A stretch of 64,000 nt of DNA, taken from Toxotes chatareus (taxonomy: Eukaryota > Chordata > Actinopteri > Toxotidae). The notes beneath the pieces were generated by a model. It was given only the letters and a program-made list of their open reading frames with translations, ran no database searches and was not told the origin of the DNA. The stretch is taken from the NCBI GenBank assembly GCA_016801885.1, contig CM028888.1:17655170-17719169 (forward strand), given 5' to 3'. Positions 27,201 through 41,137 of the stretch are shown here, one piece after another; position 1 is the first letter of the stretch; each line of letters opens with the position of its first letter. A program made the translations under genes and the position numbers.

Positions 27201-30200
27201 TGTTAAACAGTTAAATATCACAACTAGGGTCATTACCTCTATGTGACCAGTGGCATTTCCCAACACTGTAAACTACTATCTTGTCCACTAATCCTTCACA
27301 CTGTCCTCCCCTCAGGAGTACACCATCGATGTCTTCTTCCGTCAGAGTTGGCGGGACGAGAGGTTGAAGTTTGATGGGCCCATGCAAGTTTTACCCCTCA
27401 ACAACCTCCTTGCCAGTAAGATCTGGACTCCTGATACCTTTTTTCACAACGGAAAGAAATCTGTGGCCCACAACATGACAACTCCCAACAAACTGCTACG
27501 ACTAGTAGACAATGGCACGCTTCTCTACACGATGAGGTAAGCTGCTTTTGAATTTATTCCTCTTGACAGCACTGCCACGTCTTTGTTGAATGCTGTACTT
27601 TAACAGGACTAAGGAGTTTACAGCACTGTGAGCATCTCTTTGACCTGATGATGGTGCTCCATGAAAAGTTAAGGGATCACCAAAGTCATTACAGTTCACC
27701 CTGGGTGGGGGTGTGAATATCTGTACCAAAATTTCAGGGCAGTTTGTCTAACAGGCTGTTGAGACTTTTCACTGAAAAACAACAAATGCCAACGTCAAAA
27801 CCTTGGCACTCAGGGGATTAAAAGTTGTGTGGAGCTGATGCAGCAGTTGTCTGGATCATTTCTGATCATTTCATCAGTCCAAGTGTCAGATAACTGACTT
27901 GCAGCCAGTCTGGGCCACATATGTTTCACACAGAGACAGCTCAGACAATAATAATCACCTGATCAAAGGATTGCCATTGTGTGTATGTCGTGCCTGAAGT
28001 CACTGTAAACAGCATCAGCCACCAAGACAGCTACAGTCAGTGAATACTATTATCTGCTACAGGACTGCTACAAAAATAGTTAAATGGTTTCAGCCCATCT
28101 AACAATTGAATCTGTCACTCAATCAGCCGTCACCGCAGCTTTGCATCTGAGCCTTCAAAAGGCTTGAAAAGATGATGGTCAAAGGTCAGTATTGATTTTC
28201 AAGGGTGAAAATGAAATAGTGAAAGAGTTTCATTTTGTGGTCATACATGAGTGGATTTGATGGTGTGGCAGTTCTGCCAAGGCCAAGAAAGACATCTGAG
28301 CTCTAATGGAGTATTACAAGGACATTTGTTTTTACATAACTCAGTTAAACTGTAAACCTCTGTCAGACAAAAACACAAAGAGTTTCTGGAACCAGCTTAT
28401 TGGTCATCTTATGCTCAGTTTGGAGCTGTTTAATTTCAAATGACCAATAAAAACTACATTTCCTGAATCACTGTCTCATGTGTTGCATTTGTGCAGGTGT
28501 TTATTCAAATCCTGTGGTTTACTTATGGTATATAAGCTTCAAATTCTTAATTTAGACTATTGTTATTTCAACTGTCTCTGTACAAAATACCGTAAGAAAT
28601 ACTAAGGCTAATATTCAGTGGGCTTTTTCAGTAAGTATTTAGAAGAATTTGTTTAATTCTTTGGCTACCTTACCTTCATAATGGAGAACTGGATGTTTAG
28701 TTGAAGGAATCTAAATCAAAACTTGCTGTTTTGTTAGAGGGACTGAGTAACACTGCAAAGGAGAGACTGATAACTTCTGTTTTCCTGAGCACAATTCACA
28801 GGTATTAGGCTTTGGAATATAAATCCATCTATTTTTATGGGATGTTTTGTGCAAAATACATCACCATAGCACCCCATGTTGATTGGCACTCCTCCATAAA
28901 CAACTGCTTAAATCCATTTAATCAGCACGTCCGCAGCATCTGAACTGACAAATGCTATGAAGGCCTCCGCTCTGCACGACTGAGTCATTATTTTGAGTTG
29001 AGGGAGCTGGTATTGTCTGCCAGTGCCGCTCCTGCTGCAGACCCATTTCCCTGATAAAGAATATCAATTTATGAAAAGTTTATAATGTGCTCATCAAAGG
29101 CAGTGGTGTATATTTTTAGTTAAAGCTTTTTGCAAGAATTTATTTAGTTTAAAATCCCCAAACTGGGCTCAACGGCTTATGAACCAAGAAAAACAAACAC
29201 AATTGCACAGCCATATTTGAGGATATCCAGTTTAGAGTGATGAAAGCATTTTCAACAAAATCAGGAACCACTGGACCAATGATGCACAACTAAACACTCA
29301 CTGCTGTGCAAATGCATACACTGCTGTACAATACTAGCATGCAATGCTAAAATAGTGGACATGATAAACATTATACCAGCTAAACAACATACATACAACA
29401 TTGTGCTTATGTTAGCATTTAGCTCTTTAAGTACTGACGGGCATTAAAGCAGCCTCAGACAGCTGTGAGCACGGCTGTGGACTCTGTATCGTTTAGTTTA
29501 TACTTAATATGAGGTTTTGTCGCTGCACAAAAACATTTTGCTTTGCTGTCTTTGATCAAAGCAATTCTAACTCTGTTGTGTGTGATCTTTTCTCTTAATT
29601 TGCCTTTGTTTTTGTCATTCTGTTAAGCCCATCTTAGGAATGAGATCAATTTCATCAGTTTCTCGTCAGTTTAAGTTCTGTATGATATGCAGCGGTGCGA
29701 TGCTCACTTTTGATTTATGTTCTACTGTGTTAATTTGCGTAGTTAGTGAGACCCTTATCAGTAATGAGGCAGCACCAGAGAGCAGTCAAGACGGCGGAAA
29801 ACAATGGGGGCACAGGGTTGTTGCAAGTGCAACACAAAGAGCTAATTAGAAACACTAAGCTGGACTGTACAAGTGCTAGTTTTAATACTAGCGCTGGCTG
29901 CACTAAACTTCACGAGTTACATTCGGCAACATGAAACTGTGTTTACAATGGCGAGACCAGCTGAATCTACTCATTAAATGGGTCTTTTTTTTTCTTTATC
30001 ATTCTCTTCATTGAATATACATGTTACATGTATAATCTGTACACACTACCAAGCCATAAAATACATACAATATCTAATACAAGCACGAAACTGTGGATGC
30101 TTATGAAGCTACATTCAGTTTACCCCAAATGTCTTACAAATGAGAATGACACATAAACCAACAACATTTACATGCTTAGATATTCAGCTCCCGTCTGGGT

Positions 30201-33200
30201 TTCTCATATAACCCAGTTTTGGATTGATGCCTGGACTATAAATGTTGTAATTGAGTTACAATAACCCTGTTTGTGGTCCATTTATGAGCATCTCAGTCCA
30301 CTGTAGGATGTTTTTAAGTGCTGCAGTTTTGTTTGAACTCAGTAAATGTAATCCCCAAGTTTATTATACATTATACAGTGACATAATATGCACCATTTCT
30401 TACAGTGTGCATTTTGTGGCTCAGCTATCTGACCAAATGAAATAAACTCCAGTGCTCTCTCGAGATTTTGCCTTTGTTGTCAGTCAGCTGAGCGCTCATT
30501 ACCGCTGACAAGATGCGTACGAAGAGGAGGGAGAGGGAGCCCTGCAGTTTTTCTTGAAACATACACACTGTGGCTTTAAAATGACTGCAGTGCTCTGATA
30601 TTTAAGTTGCCATTGTGTCAGTTTCTTGCTGTATGATGAAGACATTCATAGCACCTCTGACCATGAATTGTGATTGAACATGTGCTCTGTATTTTATCTT
30701 TTGTCATGTTGTCATGATGTGCCTGTAACAGCTGCCTCAACCATAATGCAGCCTCAACAGTGAAGTATTGTCTTTCCTCATATCTCCCTCCCCCCTCCCC
30801 CTCCCCACACACCCTCAGGTTGACCATTCATGCCGAGTGCCCCATGCACCTGGAGGATTTCCCGATGGATGCACACGCCTGTCCTCTGAAGTTTGGAAGT
30901 TGTAAGTCAGTCCAGATGGTCACAGCAAAACAGAGTTTAATATAAAATCACACTGCAGAAACAGTGGTGATTGTCCTCTGCAGGTGTTAAGCACCTTTCC
31001 TGCCCTGATAAAACTTTAGAAGACCCAAGCTCTACACTCACACTGTGGAATATGATACAAGGGGATAACTGTCATGTTTAGCAAAATTAGCCAGCCATCA
31101 GCTTGAAGGGAGGTTTCCCTTGATAAAGATGGGCTAAAAAAAAGTCAATGCATTTAACACACTAAATTAGAAAATATGTTCATGCTACTCATTCTAGACG
31201 AATGTGTTTCTAGCATATGGACCAACATCAGCTTACTGCACATATGTCAGTGATAATCATATGCTGGCTATTAAATAACAAGAAACTGCAGTACAGAAAT
31301 TTCAAAGATATTTTTAAGGAAATATAGAAACTGTGTTTCCATAACATAGTTTGTTGAGTATTTTTTGGCTCTTAAAAAAAATCTCATTCTCACCCAGGAC
31401 TCTACAATCATGCTCTATATGAATGTCTGTACCAAAGTTTGCGCCAGTCCATCTCCATATTTTAACAGGTTCTTGTATATTGAGATATTTCACTGGATGT
31501 GTTTAAACATTTGGCCTGATGGTGGCTCTCCATGAAAAGTCAAGTTATCACCGAAGCCAGTACGAATCATCCTCTATGTCAAAAGTCTATCAGGTATATA
31601 CCTGACTGATATTGATCTGTTCCACTGTATTTTTAAAGTTGCCTCATGTTTATTTCTAATCCATGTTTTTTTTTTTTACTATCTCTCTGTTGCCCAGATG
31701 CTTACACCAATAATGAGGTGATCTACCTGTGGACCCAGGGAGACGAGAGGTCTGTCGCTGTGGCGGAGGACGGCTCCAGGCTGAACCAGTATGACTTACT
31801 GGGACACGTTATTGGCAAAGAAACCATCAGTTCCAGCACAGGTAAGCTATATGCCATCCTCAGCCCAGACAGCAGTATACAGTTTACTTCAAATTAAATC
31901 AAATCTGGTGTGTTCGAACAGGCAAGAGGTCCAGAGTCTAAACCAAACAACACAGCACACTGAGCTTTTATGCCTGCACTGTGCACAGGCTGGTCAGCCA
32001 AGCAAAGATTCATAGCAGTTCGACAGCTGTAGCTGACACACCAAATTCTGTTTTGATGGAGGATATTGCAAGCAGGGAAACAAAATTAGCGTGTCATGGG
32101 ATGAAACTCCTACCTTTGAAATATGAACTCTTATTCGTTTTTCTGCATAAAGTGTGTAGTTAATTAAATTGCCTTCCTTCTTTTCGGTTGACGTATACTG
32201 GCACTGCGTTTTCATAAAGTAACAGTCTGCATTTTTCTCAGGTTTCTGTCGTTTCAGACTCAGACGGCATTATTTGGGTCCATCAAGAAAATGATGACTG
32301 TTACCAGTTTTTGGGAAAGGATTCAGCATATTTACTGTGATAATATGAAGAGGTGTGCCAGAGGAGACAATATTACTTCCACTGTGTTTTGGGAGCCAAT
32401 AGTCCAGAGTCTACTTTATAAGCACAGAGTTAAAGGACAGAAATGCCAGGCCACACTTTTGATTACATATTGATCTTATCTGAAATTCTCCTCGTCCAAA
32501 CTGTGGCAGAAACCTTTTCTCTGTCACACGCAATCACATGACATTCATGGACTTAAAGGTCATGTTAGCATTTTTGTTTCCTTATTTATGTGTAAACATA
32601 CAGTGCAGAAACACCACAAATCGGGATAACAAACATAACATTATACAACAGACAGGACAGAACACATACAGAGTGATAATATTACTGTCAGCAGCCAGTA
32701 ATGAGGACAATTTTAGTGTGCGTGTGTTATAGTGAGAAATGGTGCATAATGAATACTCAATCTATAGCAGATTCCATTATTACAAGTGGAGAAGTCTTAT
32801 GTGTTAAATATAGAAATGAATGTTGCCGGAATACATCTGAAAGAAATCAGTTGTGAGTTGGGGAGAGGAAGATGTTGCAAAGATGAATGAGAGAAAAAGT
32901 CAACGAGAGTCAAGACTGGGCAGGGAGGTTAGAAAAGCCAGGGAGTCAGATCTTTGTCACAATAACACTGTCCATCAATAAATATCTTGTCTGCAGTCAT
33001 TACGGCTTTCTTCCCTTCCCTCATGCGTTTAGGATCAGTACGGGTTTTTTCCTTTGTTCATCTCTGGCGGAAATTGATCGTTAAGTTCATAGTCTGTTCC
33101 CTAAAGCTGTTTGCCTTGGCTCTGCACAATTTCTTTGTGTTTATAGTGTTCAGGCAACAATCAGGAATGGGTGGTTATTGGCCGTTTTTTTTGGGGGGGG

Positions 33201-36200
33201 TTTGCCTCCTAGTCAGTGAAAATGGTGAAAAGTGATTATTTTACTGGCAGTGTGTTTAGGCAGTGTTAGCTGTGTGGCCATGGATTCCTTGATGAGTTTT
33301 TCTAGATGTTCAGGTACATGTTCTTGTATGCCAGAGAAAAAAAAACAAACAGATTGCTGCTCATGCTGTTTGTTTGTAAGTCCAGAAACATTTGGAGTTT
33401 TGAGCTGGTGTGTCAGTTATGTTTCTGCTCATTGTGCCTATTTGGTTAAATAGTTTGTCCAGTTCCTTCAGCTTGTCCAGTTTGGCAGCAGTTGTATAAT
33501 CCAAGATAGTGGGTGGAGTTTGTGTTTTTAGATTAATGTTTGAATTCTAGCGACAGGAGGCTGCCATATTGGGTGTCACACAGGATCTCGCCTACACGTG
33601 TCACATCCACTCTGAAAACTGGTAGCACCCTTAAAGGGATGAAATACCAAGGTAAGGGCTGGGCCCTGATCTACACTAGTATAAACGAGAAAATTCACTG
33701 CAATTATGTGGTAACACAAAAAAAAGAATCTAACCAACTCAGACAAAATGCTGTAATTTATAATAACATATATTAATAATTATCAGTTGCAAGAAATTGT
33801 AAGTCACCACATAATTTTAATCGAGATCTTTCAGGCAAAAGACATCAATCACCAGCTCCAGGTAGCAGAGCAAGAAGACAGGATGAAGTGCTGAAGTACT
33901 GATTACTGCAAAGCTAAAGTTAAAAGGTTGCTCCAAAGGGCCAGTAAGTAATTACTGAACGACTGCATAGCTCACAACCGAGCCATACTGACTTTCCATT
34001 TTGAGAGATTTAACCTCTGCAGTGAAGCTGTTTGCTTTCTGCGGCTCTCAGAAGGTGAGCTACAGAGTCACAGCTCTGTCTGACTTCAGCTGTGTTTGGA
34101 GACTAAACTACCATGAAACCGCTCTGTTGAATGGCACTCAGACTGCTTTCTGAGGAAGCAGAAAGTGTGTTGAAAGCTGTTGAAATAATAGCACTTGTAT
34201 AACTCTACGGAGAACACTTTCCGTGAGCCTGTCTTTATTGTTATGCTGTTTGGTGGTTTGAACTTAAGTCTAGTAAATAAGGTATTTTGAAGAAACGAGA
34301 CCAGCTAAAGTCTAGAGACTATAAGTACCAATATTCAAGGTGGAGTCGACGTGATTCCTCGCATAAACCGGTTTAGCTTGTGGATGTCAGAAAATCTAAT
34401 TTCATAACTTTAAACCTAATGGAGTACAGTGAGCCAAAGTAATGGGTGGATTTGAGACAGTTCAGTCCAGGTTAGAATCTGCTCGGAAAAAAAAAAAAAA
34501 CTACACCTCAGGGAAAGAAAAGCTGTTTTTCTCATATCTTTGCCACACAGATTACACACATGGCAGTGACAGCTGGTGCTTAGGGGGCTGTGAATTTGTC
34601 CATTTTCTGCCATCAGTGACAAAAATCTTACATGATCCACAGGAAAATGTAAGCATGTATTTAAAAGGAACACTCCACTGAAAATCTACATTTTGAGATT
34701 TGTACTGCTAAACTGCTGAGGCTCTACTGCCGGTCCACAATATGTGAAAGCGTTTTCGATATCCGTCCCATGAAGCACATAGGATCCAGTTGATCAAATG
34801 GATCAGTCCACAATGAGCCCGAGACACCCATGTGAAACTTGAGTCACCCCAGGATCCCTCCCAGTTTTTCCTGCACCAGATCTATTTTTTTTTCCTCTGG
34901 AGCACTTGGTGAAGTTACACATTTCCCATTGTTTATGTTCTAATAGTATCTGTTTTTAATGTATTTAATGGCATCTGTAATGAGCTTTCCGGTTTCACAG
35001 AGGGCCGATTCCCCTCATCTGCTACCATGGGTGTGGAAATAAAATCAATGAATCAATATATAAAATCAATTCTGTTTCCCTCCCGTATAATCCTCATGTA
35101 GCAAACTTGAAATCTATTTTTATCCAGTACAAGTCAGTCAGCCTGGTGAAGACAGTTTGTCAGGACTGCTGTCCTTTGAACTCCCCAAGAGCTGCAGACA
35201 GACAGACAAGTGACTCTGGGGACAGAGATGCTGAACATCGGTCAGTTGGTGTTAATGTGGATTCCCAGGTCCGCTGCTCCTTTGTGAAGGACGGCAGTTG
35301 TGGTCAGACCTCCGCAAAGGATCAAGCAACAAACTTTTCAGGGCCACCTTTCCAGCTAACAGGAACTGGCAATGTGATACATAAAAAGATAAAGATATAG
35401 CAATAATGATGTTCAGCACTGCTAACATTTGGATCTCCACACAAAGTTTCCTCTAATATGTAAGTGTCCTGTTAGTCCTGTATAGTACATGAGGATTAGA
35501 GCAGAGGCTCATCAGGACAACTGGATCAGCAAATCTCCAAATCTGATGTCATTTCATTTTTTTGCCACTTTCCACTTTCTATGCTTTAAATTTTAGTTTA
35601 AAGTGAAGTGAAATGGAGGTTAGTTATGTTTTTAATACAAAGTGCACATCACAACCACCTTGGTGATTACAATGTCTTTTAACTGTCATTTTCTATGTTT
35701 TCATGTGGTTTAATGTCTCATCTCAGGGACTGAAGACAATCCTGTGAGCTACTTTGATGATGCACAACGACACGTTAATGTTCTAACTTTAATAAATCTG
35801 ACTGAATATTTCAGCTTGTGTTTTCCCCAACTGGGCATAACTGTATTAATAATCATAACTCTGTGTGTTTCTCTCCATCTCTTTCTATGTTTCTCTCCTC
35901 TCCCTCAGGAGAATATGTAGTGATGACAACATATTTCCATTTGAAAAGGAAAATTGGCTATTTTGTGATTCAAACCTACCTGCCATGCATCATGACTGTC
36001 ATACTGTCTCAGGTCTCCTTCTGGCTAAACAGAGAATCGGTCCCTGCTCGCACTGTGTTTGGTGAGTGCCATCTTGTGTTTTTAATGCAATTCAAAAATG
36101 CACTAAATGATTCTTTGAATAGGTTAGGTAATTTTGGTGGAGCTTAATTATGAGCTGAGAGCAAAACATGTGCAGAGCTGCATTTGTTCACATCTTCAGA

Positions 36201-39200
36201 TGATTCAGCAAAACTGTGGAACAAGTGGAGGATTTAAAAAAGGTTTTCCCCTTGAAAAGTTCTAATTAACGCAACGACGTACAAAACATAGCTTGGTGCA
36301 TTTAGGTGCACATGGGCATGAATGAGCAATTTACTTTCTTCCCCTAAGCTTTTATCACAGTATTGATTTGTGCCCGCTTCTGTAACTGCTAAAACACTAA
36401 TTAATCAGAGATAAGTAGAAGCAAAGTTGGAAAGTGCAGCAGGTGTTAGACGAGGTGCTGCATCTCTCAGAGAGATGCCGGGCCACTTGGTCAGCTAAAT
36501 AACAGTCAGCGTGGTTCAGATAAAACCAGGCTTGTCAGGAAAAGGCAGAAGATCTAATCTTCTCCTTTTAAAACAGCATTAATAAAGGAGGACACCAAAA
36601 CATTTAAACCCAGCCTCTCGTACGAGTATCTTACATTTAGCAAGTACTATGCCAAAGGATGCTGTTTAAAAAGATGTAAGCCGCGCAATATCCATTTGAT
36701 TTAATACTTGACATTTTCTCCGTTGCATACGTGACACTTCACTGTGTTATCTTCCCTTTGTACTGTGAATAATAATAGATTTAATTTGTCCACCCAGTGC
36801 TATTCATGTTAACATTGTGTCGGCTCACCCTATACTCAAAGATGAGACGTGATTTGTAATTCCCCCCTTCTTCTTTCAACTGTTGTTTTGCGGCATAATC
36901 AATGAAAGAGCCCCCTAACCAGTCTTTGTTGAATAATTAGCATTTTGATTTAGAAATGAAGCACATGTACACAAGGTAGCACACACTGCACAACAGAAGC
37001 CCAACACCCTGCGAAGCACGGGACTGTTTAGGAAATAAAAAATGGTTCCAGCAGCCTGTTCCCATGCATTCTGAGTAACAGGAGTTTCTTCAGTTCTCCA
37101 CAAACGCACTCGCAGGAACATTTTTCCCTGAACAGTCATCTGAAAATCGCTTCAGTCACACAAGAAATTCCATTTGTGGAGAACAATTTCCTTCACATGA
37201 GGAGAGGAGCTGTAATCAGTGTCATTTTCTCAGCAGAATGATTGAAACAGTTACTGTGAAGGACACAGCTCCCTGAAGCGTTCACCTCCTGTTTCTTTTG
37301 TTCTCACCGTCGCACTGATCAGCTGAAATAAGGATCTTTCCACTGAGTTCTTAGCATGTCTGTGTTTATCAGCTACTACATTGACTCATCATTTTGTTCC
37401 CTTGTAGATTTTCAGATTGTATTTTGTAGGCGACTGATTGGTTTTGAAGGGTTATCAGGTTTAAGAGCCACATACACCTGATTTATACCTGGATTTTATT
37501 TAAGAACATCCACTCCGATATTACAAGCAGCCCCAGGTCCTCTTAGCCAAATTAAATAGAAACGTTGCACACAGTTTATATGTTGGAATGTAGTCAAGTT
37601 ATTCAAAATGCAGTACGTGAAAATTACTCGGTCAGTGTCCTTAAAGTGGAAACTTACCTATCAGTCTTTTTGTCACAAATTCTAATTTCTCACCCATGGC
37701 TCTCTGAAATGAGCTGACCTCCCTGATTCTGCAACACAGCATTCATTTTTAGAGTCTGCTGTGTGTCTGTTTTTCATCAGATCAGAAAGCTTGGAACAGA
37801 TGAACCGATTGCTTTTATGTGGCTGGATGAGCGATCGTTGTCCGAGCTGTATTTCTTTCCGGGCAACATTGAATTAAAAGGCCAACACGCGACATGATCT
37901 GAGAGAATTTTGAAGTTTATACGCCAAAGGATTTATCTCCAGATTAATTAATTAGATGGTGGTCTGTTTTCTCTTTTGTGTTGAAATTCAAAATCATCAG
38001 TGTAACCAACCTTTGCACATTATCCTGCACTTGACATTACTTGCAATAAATGTATGCTATAGCATATATCTCTCTCATGTCTCCCTCTATGTAAAGGAAA
38101 TGTCAGTTTTTACAACTTGGACCCTATATTTATGGTTTTAATGGACCTGTATTCAGGTTCTTTTATTGGAGATATTTTGGACCCTGCAACTCTACTAGAC
38201 ACAGCTTTACAAGGGCATCTATTGGTGCTAGGAAACACGGCAGACTGGTTTAAACCAAAGTAAAGTCAAAAATACATCCTGAAATGTTCATTATCAATGG
38301 TCCATTGCATTGAGAAGCTAATTCCTGCTTGAACCTACAAGACTGACCCAGCACACTAATAATGGTTATGCACCATTGAACTTTGTTCATGGTAAGTGGA
38401 TCAACTTTCTGATATTCATACAGTAGATTATGTAATCCAAGCCTTGTAATGCAGTGGACCGTAACTTTCAGCTCACGACTGTTAACTTTTTAAGCCCAAA
38501 AGAATAATTTACATGACTGAGCTAAATTGGACATTTTAAACCTGTCTTCCAAAATCTCTAGACAGAAAAAAGTAAAATGTTATAACCCTTCAAATTCTTT
38601 GCAAAGTTTGACTCAAGTTGTAAGAAGATGAACTTTCCTTTAAGTGTTTCCTCAAAAAAGAACCTCTTAACTGATCTTTTTATTTCATCCTCAGGGGTCA
38701 CCACTGTGCTAACCATGACCACCCTGAGCATCAGTGCTAGAAACTCCCTTCCTAAGGTGGCCTATGCCACTGCCATGGACTGGTTCATGGCTGTGTGCTA
38801 TGCCTTTGTCTTCTCTGCCTTGATTGAGTTTGCCACAGTCAACTACTTCACCAAGCGCAGCTGGGCATGGGATGGGAAAAAAGAGGGCATGGAAATAAGG
38901 GTGAGTGATTCTTATTTTAAACAGTTTCATGTTTAAAAAAAAAAAAAAAAAAAAAAGTAATGGACACGACACACCTGTACGTTCAATTCATCACAGTGCA
39001 GCAACATTAAAAACCATAGGTACATCACTCTAAAAAAAACAAAGATTTCCAGAAAGGAATTTGTCTCCTCTTTGGCTATTTTTTCTGCTAATTTTATTTC
39101 AGATTAATTGCTCCTCATCTTTTGTTTTTATAACCTTGTTAAAAAAAATGCTCTAAGTTGCTCAGAAAGTCACACTGAAGGAGCTATGAGGGCAAACTGC

Positions 39201-41106
39201 ACCCTGGAAACATTGACAGAAAGTTCCTTCCTTAACTCAGCCTGGAGTACTCTATAAAGCCTATAAAGAGAGCTTTTATTTATTCATTAACAGCCAAATG
39301 GAACAGGGACAGTGGGGCGGAACAGAGGTAAACTCCCAGAGACACTGGCCCTGATTTATGATGGCAGCATATGTTCAAGTCTCATCCTAAAGTCAGTGTA
39401 GGCTCGTTCTGGCCCCAGAAAAGATGGCAGCCAAACACCTAGTCTGCGCATTACAGACATGCTGATTAAAAACTTGTGTGCATGACTTAAAATGAATCAC
39501 CTGAAGCTGACATTTTTATTTCAAGCCTGAAATGTGATAAATCACAGCTTACAGATCTTTACTTTGTCAGTAGTCTGGGCTGACTGTCTGTTGTTTATGA
39601 GGATATAAGACTTTACATCAAGCTGGGAAAGTAGAAATAGAGATAGGTATTGAGCATTTTAGCACAGAGTAGTCTCTTGTGGATTATGGTTTTATTTGGA
39701 AGATGCAGGGGTCTAAACAACATGCTTTTCTATGAAGCTGTGATGAAGTCGCATCAATAAAAACTGATCAGTTTCTCATGATAACCTCAGTGCTTAAATT
39801 AGCCATGATTTCTGTGATGTTTTATAGCTGATCACACCAAACGAAATAGATTAGAGGCAAGAGCGGGCATCAGAGCAGGCACAGGGCAGCTATGAGGTAA
39901 ATGAAAGCACTTGGTCCTGTGCTGAATGTATGAAATATCCATGTTTCGCTTGATTAATTGATCAATTTAGCTGCAGCATATGGTTCAAAAGGGCGTCTTT
40001 GTTCCAGTAATGAAAGGAAGAAATTGGCATTGTTTTCCTGTTTTCATGTGGAATACATGAATGACAGACTCAGGTGTTGAAGTCTGCAGTGGTTGGATTG
40101 ACAGTGTGGAGATGCTGACTTTAAAATACGTTTTCCTCCTGCCGGAAAATATTTAGATTTACATCTACTAATTCACATTGAGTGCTCTTTGAGATCAGTT
40201 ACCAGTTAGTGAATTTTGCATGGTGTTAAGAATATGTCAAAGAACAGCTTAAAATTTAATTTGCAGAATCACATGTGGGGTGACACTGATTACTGACGAC
40301 AAGAAAGCTGGAAAACGTGGATTTGCTTTTCAAAAGATATTATTACGCTTTTCGTTTGCTCTCTATAACCAGGTAAAAGTCTCATTGAGTTTAAGTAAAG
40401 TGGCAAATAGTGGCTAAGTAAACATTGTTGTTGTGCTGCTGCTAACATATAAAAATGCTGGAACACTTCTATCTGCCACAGTCACGACATGAGAAGGAAA
40501 AAACATGTCTTCCACTGCGACAGACAGTACCATAAATCTATTTTCTGCTTCTAATGTACAAACTGTTTGACACAATCAGTACAGCCTTTCTGTTTTTTTA
40601 TAGGTTGACATTTGGTCCTCTGAGTGATTGACAGAAATGCATATTGCTGCCATGGAACTTTTCAGTCGGTGGGGATAATTTGCAGCGTTACACAGCAGCA
40701 GAGTGGAGGGGGTTTTTTTCTCTCTTTCTTTTGATGCCTCCTCTTAATGGCAACAGCCTGGGCCGTGTTCTCGGGGGCTGTGCTGAGCATGCAGTTGTCA
40801 TGATAGATAAAAAAGAATGGGGTCACAGAGGGAGACATGGCACTCGCATCACACTCCCCGCTAGAATGAGCTACTGGAAAGCAAAGGGATCAGGCTGCAC
40901 ATGCATTTTCATTTGTAATATATTTTCCCAAAAGAAAAAAAAAAAAAAAAGGGACCTATAGGAAGAGAGTCTATAAGGACGGGGTGTTTTCCAGGAGAGA
41001 TGTTTAAGCTCAATAAGTCCTTTTGAAAACACGCTCTCCAGTCATCAGAAGCAGGGTTTGAGCCTTACCGGAACCAAACGATGACTTCATTGCCCCAAGG
41101 TTCCTC

Positions 41107-41137
<31 letters not shown>

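Larger units (their letters stand above)
15930..27315 (+). other. gabra3: gabra3 intron (11.4 kb)
   Basis: The largest gabra3 intron here. It includes a degenerate LINE reverse-transcriptase remnant (17205-18240), an ATTG tandem repeat (20051-20079), a teleost interspersed repeat (24426-24740) and several homopolymer runs. No exon-like island with conserved coding text was seen. Confidence 0.85.
27537..30818 (+). other. gabra3: gabra3 intron
   Basis: A 3.3 kb intron with two teleost repeat copies (27641-27800 and 29290-29487). It ends in a C-rich polypyrimidine tract just before the Cys-loop exon. Nothing coding was seen. Confidence 0.88.

Noticed and set aside
38901..38936. Read-through of the M3 exon past its donor (12 extra codons)
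   Set aside because: The gtgagt donor is strong and the extension matches no alpha subunit; it is intronic.
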